Shown: one piece after another, positions 52,873 through 61,684 of the stretch
Numbering within the stretch: the first letter of the stretch is position 1
How the letters are laid out: each line of letters begins with the position of its first letter
Position numbers and translations under genes: made by a program
The notes under the pieces: model-generated
Databases searched by the model: none
What the model saw: only the letters and a program-made list of their open reading frames with translations
Told to the model about the DNA's origin: nothing
Source of the DNA: an uncultured Mycoplasmatota bacterium
GTDB taxonomy: Bacteria > Bacillota_I > Bacilli_A > RF39 > UBA660
Direction of reading: 5' to 3'
Assembly (NCBI GenBank): GCA_900549325.1
Contig: UROI01000002.1
Coordinates: 1 to 64,000 of the forward strand
DNA: 64,000 bases

Positions 52873-53871
52873 TTATTCTCCTAGTAACTTTTTAGCAGTT
52901 CTAACCATTTGTGCTGAATATCCCATTTCATTATCATACCAAGCAATAATTTTAACTAATTGCTTACCATCTACTTCAAGTACTTTTGTTAATGATAAAT
53001 CCACTACAGCTCCATAAGTAGAACTAATTATATCAGAGGATACTATTGGATCAAAAGTACCTTTAATAGTTTCACTTTCATTATTTAAGAACATACTATT
53101 TATTTCATCTTCAGTAGTCTTTTCTTCTAATTCTAATGATAAATCTATTAATGAACCATCTGATACTGGTACTCTAATTGCTCCTCCTGATAGTTTACCT
53201 TCAAGGCTTGGTATAACTTTTCCAATAGCAGTAGCTGCTCCTGTTGAAGTTGGAACAATATTCATAGCACACGCTCTTCCTCTTCTGGAATGACTACCTT
53301 TCTTATGGCTTACATCTAGTGTTACTTGATCGTTAGTATAAGCATGAATTGTAGTCATAAAGCCCTTTATGATACCAAAGTTATCATCTACTAATTTTAG
53401 TACTGGTGCAAGACAGTTAGTAGTACATGAAGCTGCACTTACTATTTTATCACTATCATTTAAGATATCATCATTTACATTATAGACAACAGTCTTGACA
53501 TTTCCTTTACATGGAGCACTTACTAGTACTTTTTTAGCACCTGCAGTAATATGCTTCATAGCATCTTCTTCTTTAGTAAATTTTCCTGTACATTCAAATA
53601 CTAAATCTATTCCAAGTTCTTTCCAAGGTAAATTTGTTGGATCTATTTCTTTGTATACTCTTACTTTTTTACCCTCTATTATAATGTTTTCTTCATCATA
53701 AGTTATTTCTTTATTATAGTTACGATGATTTGTATCATACTTAAGAAGATAAGCTAATTCTTCTGGTGTACTTAAGTCATTAATAGCCACTACATCAAAA
53801 TAATTATCTTCTTCCATTAATCTAAATACTAATCTTCCTATTCTTCCAAAACCATTAATTGCTATTTTCAT
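52873..53871 (-). CDS. gap: Glyceraldehyde-3-phosphate dehydrogenase
   Basis: 332 aa from ATG 53871 (AGGAG upstream; the longer frame to 53910 overlaps the previous gene). NAD-binding INGFGRIGRL, the catalytic-cysteine signature SAASCTTNCLAP, and the C-terminal WYDNEMGYSAQMV. It oxidises G3P with phosphate to 1,3-bisphosphoglycerate, a central step of glycolysis. It is 16 bases downstream of the CofE-like gene, and the two look co-transcribed. Other glycolytic genes are not adjacent. Confidence 0.95.
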   Translation of the reverse strand: MKIAINGFGRIGRLVFRLMEEDNYFDVVAINDLSTPEELAYLLKYDTNHRNYNKEITYDEENIIIEGKKVRVYKEIDPTNLPWKELGIDLVFECTGKFTKEEDAMKHITAGAKKVLVSAPCKGNVKTVVYNVNDDILNDSDKIVSAASCTTNCLAPVLKLVDDNFGIIKGFMTTIHAYTNDQVTLDVSHKKGSHSRRGRACAMNIVPTSTGAATAIGKVIPSLEGKLSGGAIRVPVSDGSLIDLSLELEEKTTEDEINSMFLNNESETIKGTFDPIVSSDIISSTYGAVVDLSLTKVLEVDGKQLVKIIAWYDNEMGYSAQMVRTAKKLLGE

Positions 53872-53887
53872 AATCTTCTCCTCTTTC

Positions 53888-55072
53888 TTAGTCATTAGCG
53901 TAATTATCAAAGTATCCTTGGATTAATATTACTGGTGTTCCTTTATCTCCTGAGCCACTTGTAAGGTCGCATAATGAACCCACTAGGTCTACTATTCTTC
54001 TTGGGGTTGTTCCTAAACTCTTGTTTTGGCCTACTAGATTTGATTCTTTTTTCTTTATCTCTTCTTTCATAGCTTCGTTAAGAGCATCTCCTCGTAGGTT
54101 TGATAAGGTATTATCGGATACATATTTTAGTTTTATCTCATTTGGAGTACCTTTTAATCCATCTGTGTATGCTGGTGATACTACAGGATCCGCTAACTCC
54201 CATATTTTACCTACTGGATCTTTAAATGCACCATCACCATATATTAATACTTCTACTTTTTTACCTGTTTCTTCAAACATTCTTTTTTGAATATCTAGAA
54301 CTAAATCTAAACCATCTTTAGGAAATAGTTTTAATTTTTCATCAGTACTCTTGTTTGAACCTAGTAGTCCATATTCAGCATTGTAACCACTATTACAAAT
54401 ACTATGAGTCATTATGTTATCTAATCCTAATATAATATTAGCTTCTTTTAATAACATCTTAGTTCTTTCTCTAGTATGGATATCGCAGGCTAGAACATCT
54501 TTAGTATATTTTAATATTTCTTTGGGATTATTAGAAAAAATGAATTCTATTTTACAATTTTCTTTTTCACATATTTCAGTATATACATCTATATAATTTA
54601 CTCCAGTGAATTCATGGACGATACCTCTAAAATATTCATTATACTTCTCAATACCGAATGAATCACTATATGGATTAATATTATATTTATCTAATAAGTC
54701 TTCACTAAATAAATGATTACCTACTTCATCTGCTGGATAAGAAAGTAACATATATATCTTATCTACTCCTCTAGCAATACCTTTTAGTATCATAGAAAAT
54801 CTATTTCTACTTAATATTGGGAATACTAAACCAACTTCTTTATTTGGAAATTTGTTTTTTATATCTTCCGCTATAACATCTACTGTGACATAGTTACCAC
54901 TGGCAATACCAACAACTGCTTCGGTTACTCCGATTATATCGCGGTCGTGTATTTTGAAGTTTTCACTTTCACTAGCTCTAAGGACTGAATTTACAACAAT
55001 CTCTTCGAGATTATCTCCTTCTTTAATTATTCCTGTTCTTATACCTCTCGCGGTAGTTCCTACATATCTCAT
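53888..55072 (-). CDS. Coenzyme F420:L-glutamate ligase-like (CofE family) protein
   Basis: 394 aa from ATG 55072 (AGGAGGGTGAT upstream). The start [20 protein letters not shown] and [38 protein letters not shown] are family hallmarks. This Bacillota branch is found in organisms that do not make F420, so the true substrate is unknown. It may ligate amino acids, including glutamate, to another cofactor or wall precursor. No other F420 gene is present. First gene of a pair with gap. Confidence 0.75.
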   Translation of the reverse strand: MRYVGTTARGIRTGIIKEGDNLEEIVVNSVLRASESENFKIHDRDIIGVTEAVVGIASGNYVTVDVIAEDIKNKFPNKEVGLVFPILSRNRFSMILKGIARGVDKIYMLLSYPADEVGNHLFSEDLLDKYNINPYSDSFGIEKYNEYFRGIVHEFTGVNYIDVYTEICEKENCKIEFIFSNNPKEILKYTKDVLACDIHTRERTKMLLKEANIILGLDNIMTHSICNSGYNAEYGLLGSNKSTDEKLKLFPKDGLDLVLDIQKRMFEETGKKVEVLIYGDGAFKDPVGKIWELADPVVSPAYTDGLKGTPNEIKLKYVSDNTLSNLRGDALNEAMKEEIKKKESNLVGQNKSLGTTPRRIVDLVGSLCDLTSGSGDKGTPVILIQGYFDNYAND

Positions 55073-55134
55073 GTCTATCACCCTCCTAATATAATTATAT
55101 ATTATATAAATTTAAATTAAAAGAATTTTTACTA

Positions 55135-56154
55135 TCACTTGACACTTTTTTTGTCATAAATTATATTATTTATACCACTTGATATTACTAGTGATAATTT
55201 ATCTATTTGGAAATCTATTTCTTTTGGAGTTACAATAAAATTATAGTTAAGTGAATTTAGTACTTCCTCAATTAAACTTATTCTATCGATATCAGATAAT
55301 TCTCCTATTAAACCTAGTACTTCTTTCTTTTCTTCAGTACTTAGATTTTTATCTTTTATTTTATCTAAATAGTTATATCTATTAAATACTAATTTATTTT
55401 TGGATGAATTGTCTTTGATATAAGAGATATGTTTGAATAAATAATTTATTGTATCATATACAATAATGGAAGAACCTACTACTGTGGGAATACCTATGGC
55501 AATAACTGGTATACCAAGGGTACTACTACTTATTTCTTTACGCATATTACCTATACCACTTCCTGGATGGATACCAGTATCAGTTATTTGAATACTCTTA
55601 TTTATTCTACTTATTGTAGAGGCCGCTAGTGCATCTATTACTATGATAAGACTTGGTTTTATTTTTTTTGCAATTGACGATATTATATCCTGCGTTTCAA
55701 TACCTGTATCCGCCATTACACCTGGAGCTATCTTGGATACTTTTAAAATATTTTCTTCTGGGCTTTCTAGGAGAAATAGATGCCTTGTTACAATAATATT
55801 TTCAAGTGCTTTTGGTCCTAGACTATCTGGAGTACTCTTAGCATTACCTAAACCCACAACTAGTATAGAAGATTTATCATAGTCTGATAAGATAGTCTTT
55901 AATTCATCCTCAAATACTTTGGTTACTTTCTCTCTATTAGTGGTATCTGTAACATCTGCAAATTCTATAGTAATATAGTTACCTTTTTTCTTATTTAGTA
56001 TTTTACTTGTCTCTTCATCAACATTTACTTTTGTTACCTTAATATCATCAATATTATAGGTATCACTTTTAATACTTAAACTACTATTTTCTATGGTATC
56101 TAATACTAAATCAGTATGTATATCATACTTTTTTAGGTCAATTTCATGATTCAT
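55135..56154 (-). CDS. gpr: Germination protease GPR
   Basis: 339 aa from ATG 56154 (GGTGATAAC upstream). A family A25 endopeptidase that degrades small acid-soluble spore proteins after germination. Markers: EIDLKKYDIHTDLVLDTIEN at the start, LVVGLGNAKSTPDSLGPKAL, SKIAPGVMADTGIETQDI, IVIDALAASTISRINKSIQI and TDTGIHPGSGIGNMRKEISS. It begins as a zymogen in relatives, and the N-terminal propeptide seems present. It is divergent from rpsT, the same pairing as in Bacillus. Its presence is strong evidence of endospore ability. Confidence 0.93.
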   Translation of the reverse strand: MNHEIDLKKYDIHTDLVLDTIENSSLSIKSDTYNIDDIKVTKVNVDEETSKILNKKKGNYITIEFADVTDTTNREKVTKVFEDELKTILSDYDKSSILVVGLGNAKSTPDSLGPKALENIIVTRHLFLLESPEENILKVSKIAPGVMADTGIETQDIISSIAKKIKPSLIIVIDALAASTISRINKSIQITDTGIHPGSGIGNMRKEISSSTLGIPVIAIGIPTVVGSSIIVYDTINYLFKHISYIKDNSSKNKLVFNRYNYLDKIKDKNLSTEEKKEVLGLIGELSDIDRISLIEEVLNSLNYNFIVTPKEIDFQIDKLSLVISSGINNIIYDKKSVK

Positions 56155-56247
56155 TGTTATCACCAGTAATATTTTTTACAAAAAGTACCGAAAATATTTG
56201 CTTTTTTAGCATTTTTTTGGTAAAATTATAATTAGTTTTGGGAGGAG

Positions 56248-56526
56248 ATGAAATTTATGGCAAACGTTAAAAATGCAAAGAAGAAAATTAAGCAAATTAA
56301 CAAGGTAACTTTAGCAAACCAACAACTAAAATCTACTGTTAAAAACGCTATTAAAGAAACTGATAAAGCAGTGGCTGCTGGTAACAAAGAAAGAGCTGAA
56401 GATAGATTAAAATTAGCTATCAAATCTTTAGATAACGCTAAGGTAAAAGGTTTAGTACATAAAAATAAAGTTGATAGAGAAAAATCTAGATTAACTAAAA
56501 AAGTAAATACTATGGAAGTAAAGTAA
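56248..56526 (+). CDS. rpsT: Ribosomal protein S20
   Basis: 92 aa, basic and helical: NVKNAKKKIKQINKVTLANQ, then LKSTVKNAIKETDKAVAAGN, then HKNKVDREKSRLTKKVNTM. It binds 16S rRNA near the base of the body of the 30S subunit. The frame in the window begins MKFMANVK; the ATG at 56257 (MANVKNAKKKI) lies 15 bases after GGAGGAG at 56241-56247, while the ATG at 56248 is too near. I therefore prefer 56257 as the true start. A possible -10 (TATAAT) is at 56227-56232. Terminator follows at 56515. Confidence 0.93.
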   Translation: MKFMANVKNAKKKIKQINKVTLANQQLKSTVKNAIKETDKAVAAGNKERAEDRLKLAIKSLDNAKVKGLVHKNKVDREKSRLTKKVNTMEVK

Positions 56527-56540
56527 TTACTTCTTTTTTT
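56515..56540 (+). terminator. Intrinsic terminator of rpsT
   Basis: GAAGTAA / TTACTTC with a 5-base loop and a tail of seven T. It overlaps the stop codon. Confidence 0.8.
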
Positions 56541-56547
56541 ATATTAA

Positions 56548-56570
56548 AAAAGGAACGAAATGTCCCTTTT
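56548..56570 (-). terminator. Intrinsic terminator of hicAB
   Basis: On the minus strand AAAAGGGA / TTCCTTTT with a 7-base loop followed by TTAA. It faces the rpsT terminator. Confidence 0.55.
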
Positions 56571-56605
56571 CTTCATCAGAAAAATGATAATTGTTATTTA
56601 TTTTA

Positions 56606-56995
56606 CTACAATAGGTTTAACTCATTTTTTAAACTTTCTTGTAATAATTTAGAAAAGTTAATACCTTTCATATCTGCAAGATTTTTTAACCACTCTGGCA
56701 TAGTTACTGTTGTATTTACTGTTTTGGAAGATATTTTCTTTTCGTGTTCTACAGGATCTAACTCTACCATAGTAATAAAGTCGCCATCTTTTACTTTGAT
56801 GTCCATATAATTGAATGTTGGCTTTGGTAATCTATCTTTATACTCTGGTAACATAGCATACAATGCATCTTGTGCCATATAATATGCATCATCAAAACCA
56901 ACACCATATGTAAACACATCATCAAAATCAATAAATTTTACATTGTATGCATCTCCTTCTTTGGAAAAAATCGCAGGATAAAAATATTTTTTCAT
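56606..56995 (-). CDS. hicB: HicB-type antitoxin
   Basis: 129 aa. HicB fold at the N-terminus (KYFYPAIFSKEGDAYNVKFI, then DFDDVFTYGVGFDDAYYMAQ, then DALYAMLPEYKDRLPKPT) and a C-terminal ribbon-helix-helix (VTMPEWLKNLADMKGINFSK). HicB binds and blocks HicA, and the RHH part represses the operon. It lies 41 bases after hicA, the usual order. No strong binding site is seen before its ATG. Confidence 0.85.
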   Translation of the reverse strand: MKKYFYPAIFSKEGDAYNVKFIDFDDVFTYGVGFDDAYYMAQDALYAMLPEYKDRLPKPTFNYMDIKVKDGDFITMVELDPVEHEKKISSKTVNTTVTMPEWLKNLADMKGINFSKLLQESLKNELNLL

Positions 56996-57036
56996 TTTTT
57001 ATTAGTAGTTTAGTAATAGTGTTTCAAGTACAGAAA

Positions 57037-57219
57037 CTAAAGCTTAATTCCTGTACTTTTCACTATTTGTGATAAAGTACCTATGGGAATATCCCCTTTA
57101 TGGTTGGGAACTATGCAAACTTTGTTGTCTTTTTTATATTTCATATGTGAACCTTTTTGACTTATAAGAACCCAACCATCTTTTTCAAGTGCTTTTATCA
57201 CTTTTTTAACAACTACCAT
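57037..57219 (-). CDS. hicA: HicA-type mRNA interferase toxin
   Basis: 60 aa. dsRBD-like HicA fold with KVIKALEKDGWVLISQKGSH, the catalytic histidine in GSHMKYKK, and the closing IPIGTLSQIVKSTGI. It would cut mRNA and tmRNA and is held inactive by HicB. Strong SD (GGAGG at 57228-57224) and a consensus promoter at 57240-57268. An 8-base palindrome ACACGTGT abuts the -35. Confidence 0.88.
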   Translation of the reverse strand: MVVVKKVIKALEKDGWVLISQKGSHMKYKKDNKVCIVPNHKGDIPIGTLSQIVKSTGIKL

Positions 57220-57239
57220 CTTCCTCCTTTCATTATGAA

Positions 57240-57268
57240 ATTATACCATCTTTTTTTACGCTTGTCAA
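57240..57268 (-). promoter_or_regulatory. Promoter of hicAB
   Basis: TTGACA (57268-57263), a 17-base spacer and TATAAT (57245-57240) on the minus strand, the full consensus. The palindrome ACACGTGT at 57268-57275 touches the -35 and is a candidate HicB operator. Confidence 0.85.
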
Positions 57269-57353
57269 CACGTGTATTTGTTTTTTCAATTATATTATAT
57301 GCAATGCAAATTTAAATATAACTTATATTTTTTATGCGATAAAATAAATACTT

Positions 57354-57407
57354 CAATTTGAAGACCTTAGGCTTCAAATTGCCTCGGAAGACTACAGGCT
57401 TACGAGG
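57354..57407 (+). repeat. Tandem-hairpin element, copy E
   Basis: H1 (57354-57381) CAATTTGAAG / CTTCAAATTG around ACCTTAGG, H2 abutting (57382-57407) CCTCGGAAG / CTTACGAGG around ACTACAGG with one G-A mismatch. The box is not conserved here (only ACTTATATTTT at 57321-57331). Its H1 loop is identical to the H2 loop of copy F. It lies between the terminator of the 52-aa gene and the hicAB promoter. Confidence 0.75.
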
Positions 57408-57420
57408 AATATAAAAAGAA

Positions 57421-57436
57421 AGAGAATTAAATCTCT
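57421..57436 (-). terminator. Terminator of the 52-aa gene
   Basis: On the minus strand AGAGA / TCTCT with a 6-base loop, followed by TTCTTTTTATA. Short stem but good T-tract. Confidence 0.55.
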
Positions 57437-57438
57437 TC

Positions 57439-57597
57439 CTATATCATATTTTCTAGGTTATCTATAGCTTTTGTTTTAGCAGAATTCATTTTTCTAGCTA
57501 ACTTCTTAATATTACCATTTTTAATGTTTTGATATAGAGCGGCACTACCTACTCCTATACCCATACCCATTAAAGCCATACCTACTTTGGATTTCAT
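57439..57597 (-). CDS. 52-aa small glycine-rich hydrophobic protein
   Basis: Starts MKSKVGMALMGMGIGVGSAA (a hydrophobic Gly/Met segment), then a basic part (NIKKLARKMNSAKTKAIDNL) and ends ENMI. AAAGGGGTGAT lies just before the ATG at 57597 and a terminator follows. The plan, one short glycine-rich span and a basic helix, is seen in many small membrane or spore-associated proteins of Bacillota. No family assigned. Confidence 0.6.
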   Translation of the reverse strand: MKSKVGMALMGMGIGVGSAALYQNIKNGNIKKLARKMNSAKTKAIDNLENMI

Positions 57598-57682
57598 TAT
57601 TTTATCACCCCTTTAAAATATGACAGGTATTTAAGTATTATTAAATACCAATAATATTATTGACTGAATTATTATAATTATA

Positions 57683-59869
57683 CTAGATATTGTATTTATT
57701 TATTATTAAATCTTTTAGGGTTGTTTTTCTATTGTCTACATAGTCATTGTTTATACCATAGATAAAGGAATTTGGCTCTCCGACGATGATGAGACTTTTT
57801 TTAGCTCTAGTAACTCCAGTGTATACTAGTTTGTTGTATAGCATTCTTTTAAAGTTTGAAGTTATTGGCATGATAACAGTATCAAATTCACTACCTTGGG
57901 CTTTATGAATACTAATGGCATATCCATGTCTAAAGTTAATAAATTTATCAGGAGTGTATTCTACGATATTGCCATCATAATTTATATTTATTTGATTTGG
58001 TATTTTTTTGCCATCTGATACAATGATTTCTTCGATATATCCAATATCACCATTGTAGACATTGTTGTCGGGATCGTTAACTAGTTGAAGGACTTTGTCG
58101 CATTCTCTATAGACAACATCTTTGAAGACTATTTCTTTTTTGTTTTTGGCTTTGGGATTGAATAACTCCTGGAGCATGATGTTTAGGCTATCTATGCCAT
58201 TTATGCTCTTGTACATCGGAGCTAGTACTTGGATGTCCATATCGGAATAGCCTTTTTTGATAGCCTTAGTTACTACTTCTTTGATGTAGGATAAGGTATT
58301 ATCATTGTCACTATTTATGAATAGGTAATCGTCTTTTTTTATGAATAAGTCTTCACTAATGTTTTTGCTTTTTATGTCATAGGCTAGATTTAATATGTAG
58401 GATCCTTCGGTTTGACGATATATTTTGTTTAAACTTATTACAGGAAGGCAGTCGCTATCTATTAAGTCTTTTAGTATTTGACCTTCGCTAACACTTGGAA
58501 GCTGATAGTAGTCTCCGACGAGGATAAGATGGATATCTCTCTTTGTTCCTTTTAGAAGGGCTTCCATAAGAAGAGTATCAATCATACTTACTTCATCTAC
58601 GATGATGTATTTTTCTTTATTTGGATTATATTCATCTGTGGCAAAGGTGTTGGTATCTTTATCCCAACCTAAATATTTATGTATGGTATAGGCGGGAAGG
58701 TTTGTTGTTTCCATCATTTTTTTGGCCGCTCGTCCAGTGGGAGCAAGGAGTGCTATATCAGTGTCGTGTGCTTTCTTGCTATCCATAATGATACTGACAA
58801 TGGCTTTGATTATGGTTGTTTTTCCTGTACCTGGTCCTCCGGTGATGATGGTGATGTTATTGTTTACACCACTTTCGATGGCCTTTAACTGGATATCATC
58901 ATATGTTATTTTGTTAAATTTATCGTTATCAATATATTTCATTATACTGGTATTTGTCATAATTGGCATATCGTTTAGGAAGCAGATTCTTTCGCAGATG
59001 TATTTTTCGGCTTCGTAAAAATGTTTTAGATAGTATCTTTTGTCTTCAATAACTATTTTGCCTTCGCGTACTAACTGCAAAATTAGGTAATCAAACTTTT
59101 CTGGAGTAATGCTAACATAGTTTGATAGATTGAATGATATTTCTTCTTCGGTTAGATAGGTGTCGCCATTGTTAAAGCAGAGATTTTTCATGACATATAT
59201 TATTAGTGCTTTTACCCGGCGGTCATCTTCTTCATTAATTCCCATTCCTATGGCTATTTCATCGATTTTGGTAAAAGGCATTTCATCGGTTTCGATTAGT
59301 TCATATATGTTAGTATTTACTGTATCTAATATTTTATTATTGTATTTGTTTAAAAAACTTAAAGACTCTTTCATTTCAAAGCCTAACTTGGTTAGTTCGA
59401 TTACAACACTGGATGTATCTTGATAGTCTTTTAGGACTTCATATATTTTGTCTATTTTTTTGTCTGTTAGTCTTGGTATTCCTACGAGGCAAGATTTGTC
59501 TTCGAGTATTTTGTTTATGACATCTTCTTTTAGAGTACTCACTATTTTTTCTGCTGTTTTTTCGCCGATGGGAAATAGATCACTTGATAGGAATGTTATT
59601 AGTTCTTCTTCTTTGGTAGGAACATTTACATTAAAACTATTTACATTCATTTGAAGACCGTATTTAGGGTGATTGGCTACTTCTCCATATAAGATATATT
59701 CTTTTTTATCGCTAAGTCTTGGAATAGTTCCGGTAATATTTATTACATCTCCTTCTTCAAACTCGGAAAAAGTACTTTCTTTTACCTTAAATAGTCCTAC
59801 CATGTAGCTATTTATTTCATTACGATATATTTCTTTATATAGCATTCCTTTGATAAAATTTTCTTCCAT
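57683..59869 (-). CDS. recD2: RecD2-type DNA helicase
   Basis: 728 aa from ATG 59869 (AAGGA upstream). N-terminal OB-like region (1-75), helix-hairpin-helix segment (about 90-190), SF1B helicase: Walker A ITGGPGTGKTTIIKAI (about 343-358), Walker B YIIVDEVSMIDTLLMEA, motif III LVGDYYQLPSVSEG, motif V/VI FRHGYAISIHKAQGSEFDTV and YTGVTRAKKSLIIVG. RecD2 is a 5'-3' helicase in Bacillota that lack RecBC, acting in replication fork and mismatch-repair contexts. It has its own promoter. Confidence 0.93.
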   Translation of the reverse strand: MEENFIKGMLYKEIYRNEINSYMVGLFKVKESTFSEFEEGDVINITGTIPRLSDKKEYILYGEVANHPKYGLQMNVNSFNVNVPTKEEELITFLSSDLFPIGEKTAEKIVSTLKEDVINKILEDKSCLVGIPRLTDKKIDKIYEVLKDYQDTSSVVIELTKLGFEMKESLSFLNKYNNKILDTVNTNIYELIETDEMPFTKIDEIAIGMGINEEDDRRVKALIIYVMKNLCFNNGDTYLTEEEISFNLSNYVSITPEKFDYLILQLVREGKIVIEDKRYYLKHFYEAEKYICERICFLNDMPIMTNTSIMKYIDNDKFNKITYDDIQLKAIESGVNNNITIITGGPGTGKTTIIKAIVSIIMDSKKAHDTDIALLAPTGRAAKKMMETTNLPAYTIHKYLGWDKDTNTFATDEYNPNKEKYIIVDEVSMIDTLLMEALLKGTKRDIHLILVGDYYQLPSVSEGQILKDLIDSDCLPVISLNKIYRQTEGSYILNLAYDIKSKNISEDLFIKKDDYLFINSDNDNTLSYIKEVVTKAIKKGYSDMDIQVLAPMYKSINGIDSLNIMLQELFNPKAKNKKEIVFKDVVYRECDKVLQLVNDPDNNVYNGDIGYIEEIIVSDGKKIPNQININYDGNIVEYTPDKFINFRHGYAISIHKAQGSEFDTVIMPITSNFKRMLYNKLVYTGVTRAKKSLIIVGEPNSFIYGINNDYVDNRKTTLKDLIINKYNI

Positions 59870-59893
59870 TTGATACATCCTTTCTTCTTAATA

Positions 59894-59922
59894 ATTATAT
59901 CAATTTGGGAAGGTAAAGTAAA
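59894..59922 (-). promoter_or_regulatory. Promoter of recD2
   Basis: TTTACT (59922-59917), a 17-base spacer and TATAAT (59899-59894) on the minus strand. Confidence 0.7.
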
Positions 59923-59992
59923 TAAAAAAGAATGGTTATTAATAAAAAAAACCTAGAGAAATCAATCATACTCGTGAAATAAAAAAGAACTA

Positions 59993-60874
59993 TCATTTAC
60001 TTTTTTGATAGTTCGTTATTAGTTTACTAGTTTTATACAAATAATCAATCATTTTATTTATTTTTATACACATTTTATATTCGTCATTTTCTAACTCTAT
60101 CTTACTAGGAATAGCTAGCTGGCTGAATAAAAGTAGTCTTTCTTCCTCTTTTAATGGGTAACTACTTTCGTAGTAATGAAATAGGTCGTCAAAATCTAAT
60201 TCTAGATAGTGATTCTTATAGAAGGATAATAAATCATATATTGGGCTATCTATTCTACTTTTATTCCAACTAATAAGATAGGGCTTCTCACTTTTTATAT
60301 AATGATCGAGAGTGATGTTGTTATGAATGTTAACTACTCGCTCATTTTTGCTATCCTCTACTTTTTTGTACCAGGCTTCTATTTTGTCTCGGGAATAATA
60401 GATGCTTTCAAATATTATATTAATATTTCTCGCTATTAAATATGATGATGGCGACATATACACTTCTTTTTCTATGGATGTAATTAGATCTGTATAATAG
60501 TTATTTAGGTAGTCTAAGTTGTTTATAGTGGTTTCGTATATTTCTTTGTTGTGGTCGATGTCTACTTCCCTGTAAAAGGTTGTTTTGCTGTGTAGGAGAC
60601 TAAGAAGATATATTAAATCCATGGCTTTTTGTTCTTTTGGTTCATAACTATTTTTGATATAAGGATATAGTTCATACTTTTTATCAATGGCAACTGGTTC
60701 GGGAAAATAATCAAAGGAACGAGACTTTAAATAGCTATATGTTCTTTCTATGTCATCTTTTTTTCTTTCTTTAACTACTAGTTTGTCATCTATTATTTTG
60801 GCATTTGATAGAATGGTAATTTTATTTATGGGAATGTTATACTTAGTAAGTATTTCGCGTAAATTGTTATTCAC
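59993..60874 (-). CDS. ysxE: YsxE/CotS-like spore coat kinase-fold protein
   Basis: 293 aa. An aminoglycoside phosphotransferase-like fold: N-terminal lobe (NKITILSNAKIIDDKLVVKE, then PEPVAIDKKYELYPYIKNSY), LIYLLSLLHSKTTFY, and the C-terminal lobe NIHNNITLDHYIKSEKPYLI at the catalytic-loop position (usually HGD/HxN) and SWNKSRIDSPIYDLLSFYKN at the DFD position. Here WNKSRID replaces the metal-binding Asp motif partially, so kinase activity is uncertain. It directly follows spoVID with an 8-base overlap, the order found in Bacillus (spoVID-ysxE). Confidence 0.78.
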   Translation of the reverse strand: MNNNLREILTKYNIPINKITILSNAKIIDDKLVVKERKKDDIERTYSYLKSRSFDYFPEPVAIDKKYELYPYIKNSYEPKEQKAMDLIYLLSLLHSKTTFYREVDIDHNKEIYETTINNLDYLNNYYTDLITSIEKEVYMSPSSYLIARNINIIFESIYYSRDKIEAWYKKVEDSKNERVVNIHNNITLDHYIKSEKPYLISWNKSRIDSPIYDLLSFYKNHYLELDFDDLFHYYESSYPLKEEERLLLFSQLAIPSKIELENDEYKMCIKINKMIDYLYKTSKLITNYQKSK

Positions 60875-61577
60875 CTTTTTTTGGAATTATTACTTTTTCT
60901 CCTGGTTTGACATCGCTTATGTCATTATAACTTTCAAAATCTTCTTTAGATATTTCATACTTAGTAAGTATCTTCTCGAGAGTATCTTCTTCTTTTACAA
61001 TGTAGACATAATAAGTTGCGTAAGTCTCTGTGCTATCTAGGTTTGAAAATAAGTCTGTTCCAATATTTACTGATTCCTCTCTTGATTCTTCTTTTGTATT
61101 TACTTCCGGTGATTTTGTTTCTTCATTTTTATTCTGAACCAATGTATCTTCTGGTACATTAATTGGCACACTTGGTGTTCTTAACTCTTCTTCTGGCAAT
61201 TCTTCTTGGACATTAAGCATCTCTTCTGGTTCGTTTTTTGCTGGCTCTTCTGGTAAATATTCTGCTTCAATGAATAAGTCTATATTTACTTTTAGAGTAT
61301 CTTCATTAATTACATCATAATAAAAGTCTTCAATATCAGCATTAACTGTACTTATGTCATATCTAGGATCCAAAGTAATGTCAAATGGTAAATCGAAGGA
61401 AAATTTTTCTCTACTGATAGAGCCTTCGTTCATTTTATAGTCTCCTGTTATGTGGAAAACTCCAGATACTACTTTGTCTTCGGTTACTTCTAAGTCCCTT
61501 TCTAGCGATATAGAAGTAATTTCACTAACTTTTGTTTTAAATGGTAATTCTTTTTTGAATGGTATTATCTGTTTCAT
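60867..61577 (-). CDS. spoVID: Spore coat assembly protein SpoVID-like (LysM)
   Basis: 236 aa from ATG 61577 (GGAAGAGTGAT upstream). N-terminal SpoVID domain (KQIIPFKKELPFKTKVSEIT, then GVFHITGDYKMNEGSISREK, then PFDITLDPRYDISTVNADIE) and a C-terminal LysM (YYVYIVKEEDTLEKILTKYE, then PGEKVIIPKKGE). Between them an acidic Glu/Pro-rich linker (about 115-180). SpoVID guides coat proteins around the forespore. Shorter than Bacillus SpoVID but with both ends present. Co-transcribed with ysxE. Confidence 0.85.
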   Translation of the reverse strand: MKQIIPFKKELPFKTKVSEITSISLERDLEVTEDKVVSGVFHITGDYKMNEGSISREKFSFDLPFDITLDPRYDISTVNADIEDFYYDVINEDTLKVNIDLFIEAEYLPEEPAKNEPEEMLNVQEELPEEELRTPSVPINVPEDTLVQNKNEETKSPEVNTKEESREESVNIGTDLFSNLDSTETYATYYVYIVKEEDTLEKILTKYEISKEDFESYNDISDVKPGEKVIIPKKGE

Positions 61578-61684
61578 AATCACTCTTCCTTTCAATAAAG
61601 AATATGTTAAAATTTATAAATTATGAAAAAATAGTTCTTTTTTTTATTATTTAATGTTATACTTATTTAAGAGGAGGTAGAATT

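Noticed and set aside
56232..56423. Minus-strand 63-aa ORF over rpsT
   Set aside because: It is the reverse complement of the S20 coding region and has no binding site.
10171..57407. Reading the tandem hairpins as ordinary Rho-independent terminators
   Set aside because: They lack a following T-tract in either direction, and most adjacent genes already have a separate terminator.
10171..57407. Reading the tandem hairpins as a CRISPR array
   Set aside because: Single dispersed copies tens of kilobases apart with non-identical stems, no spacer-repeat periodicity and no cas genes.
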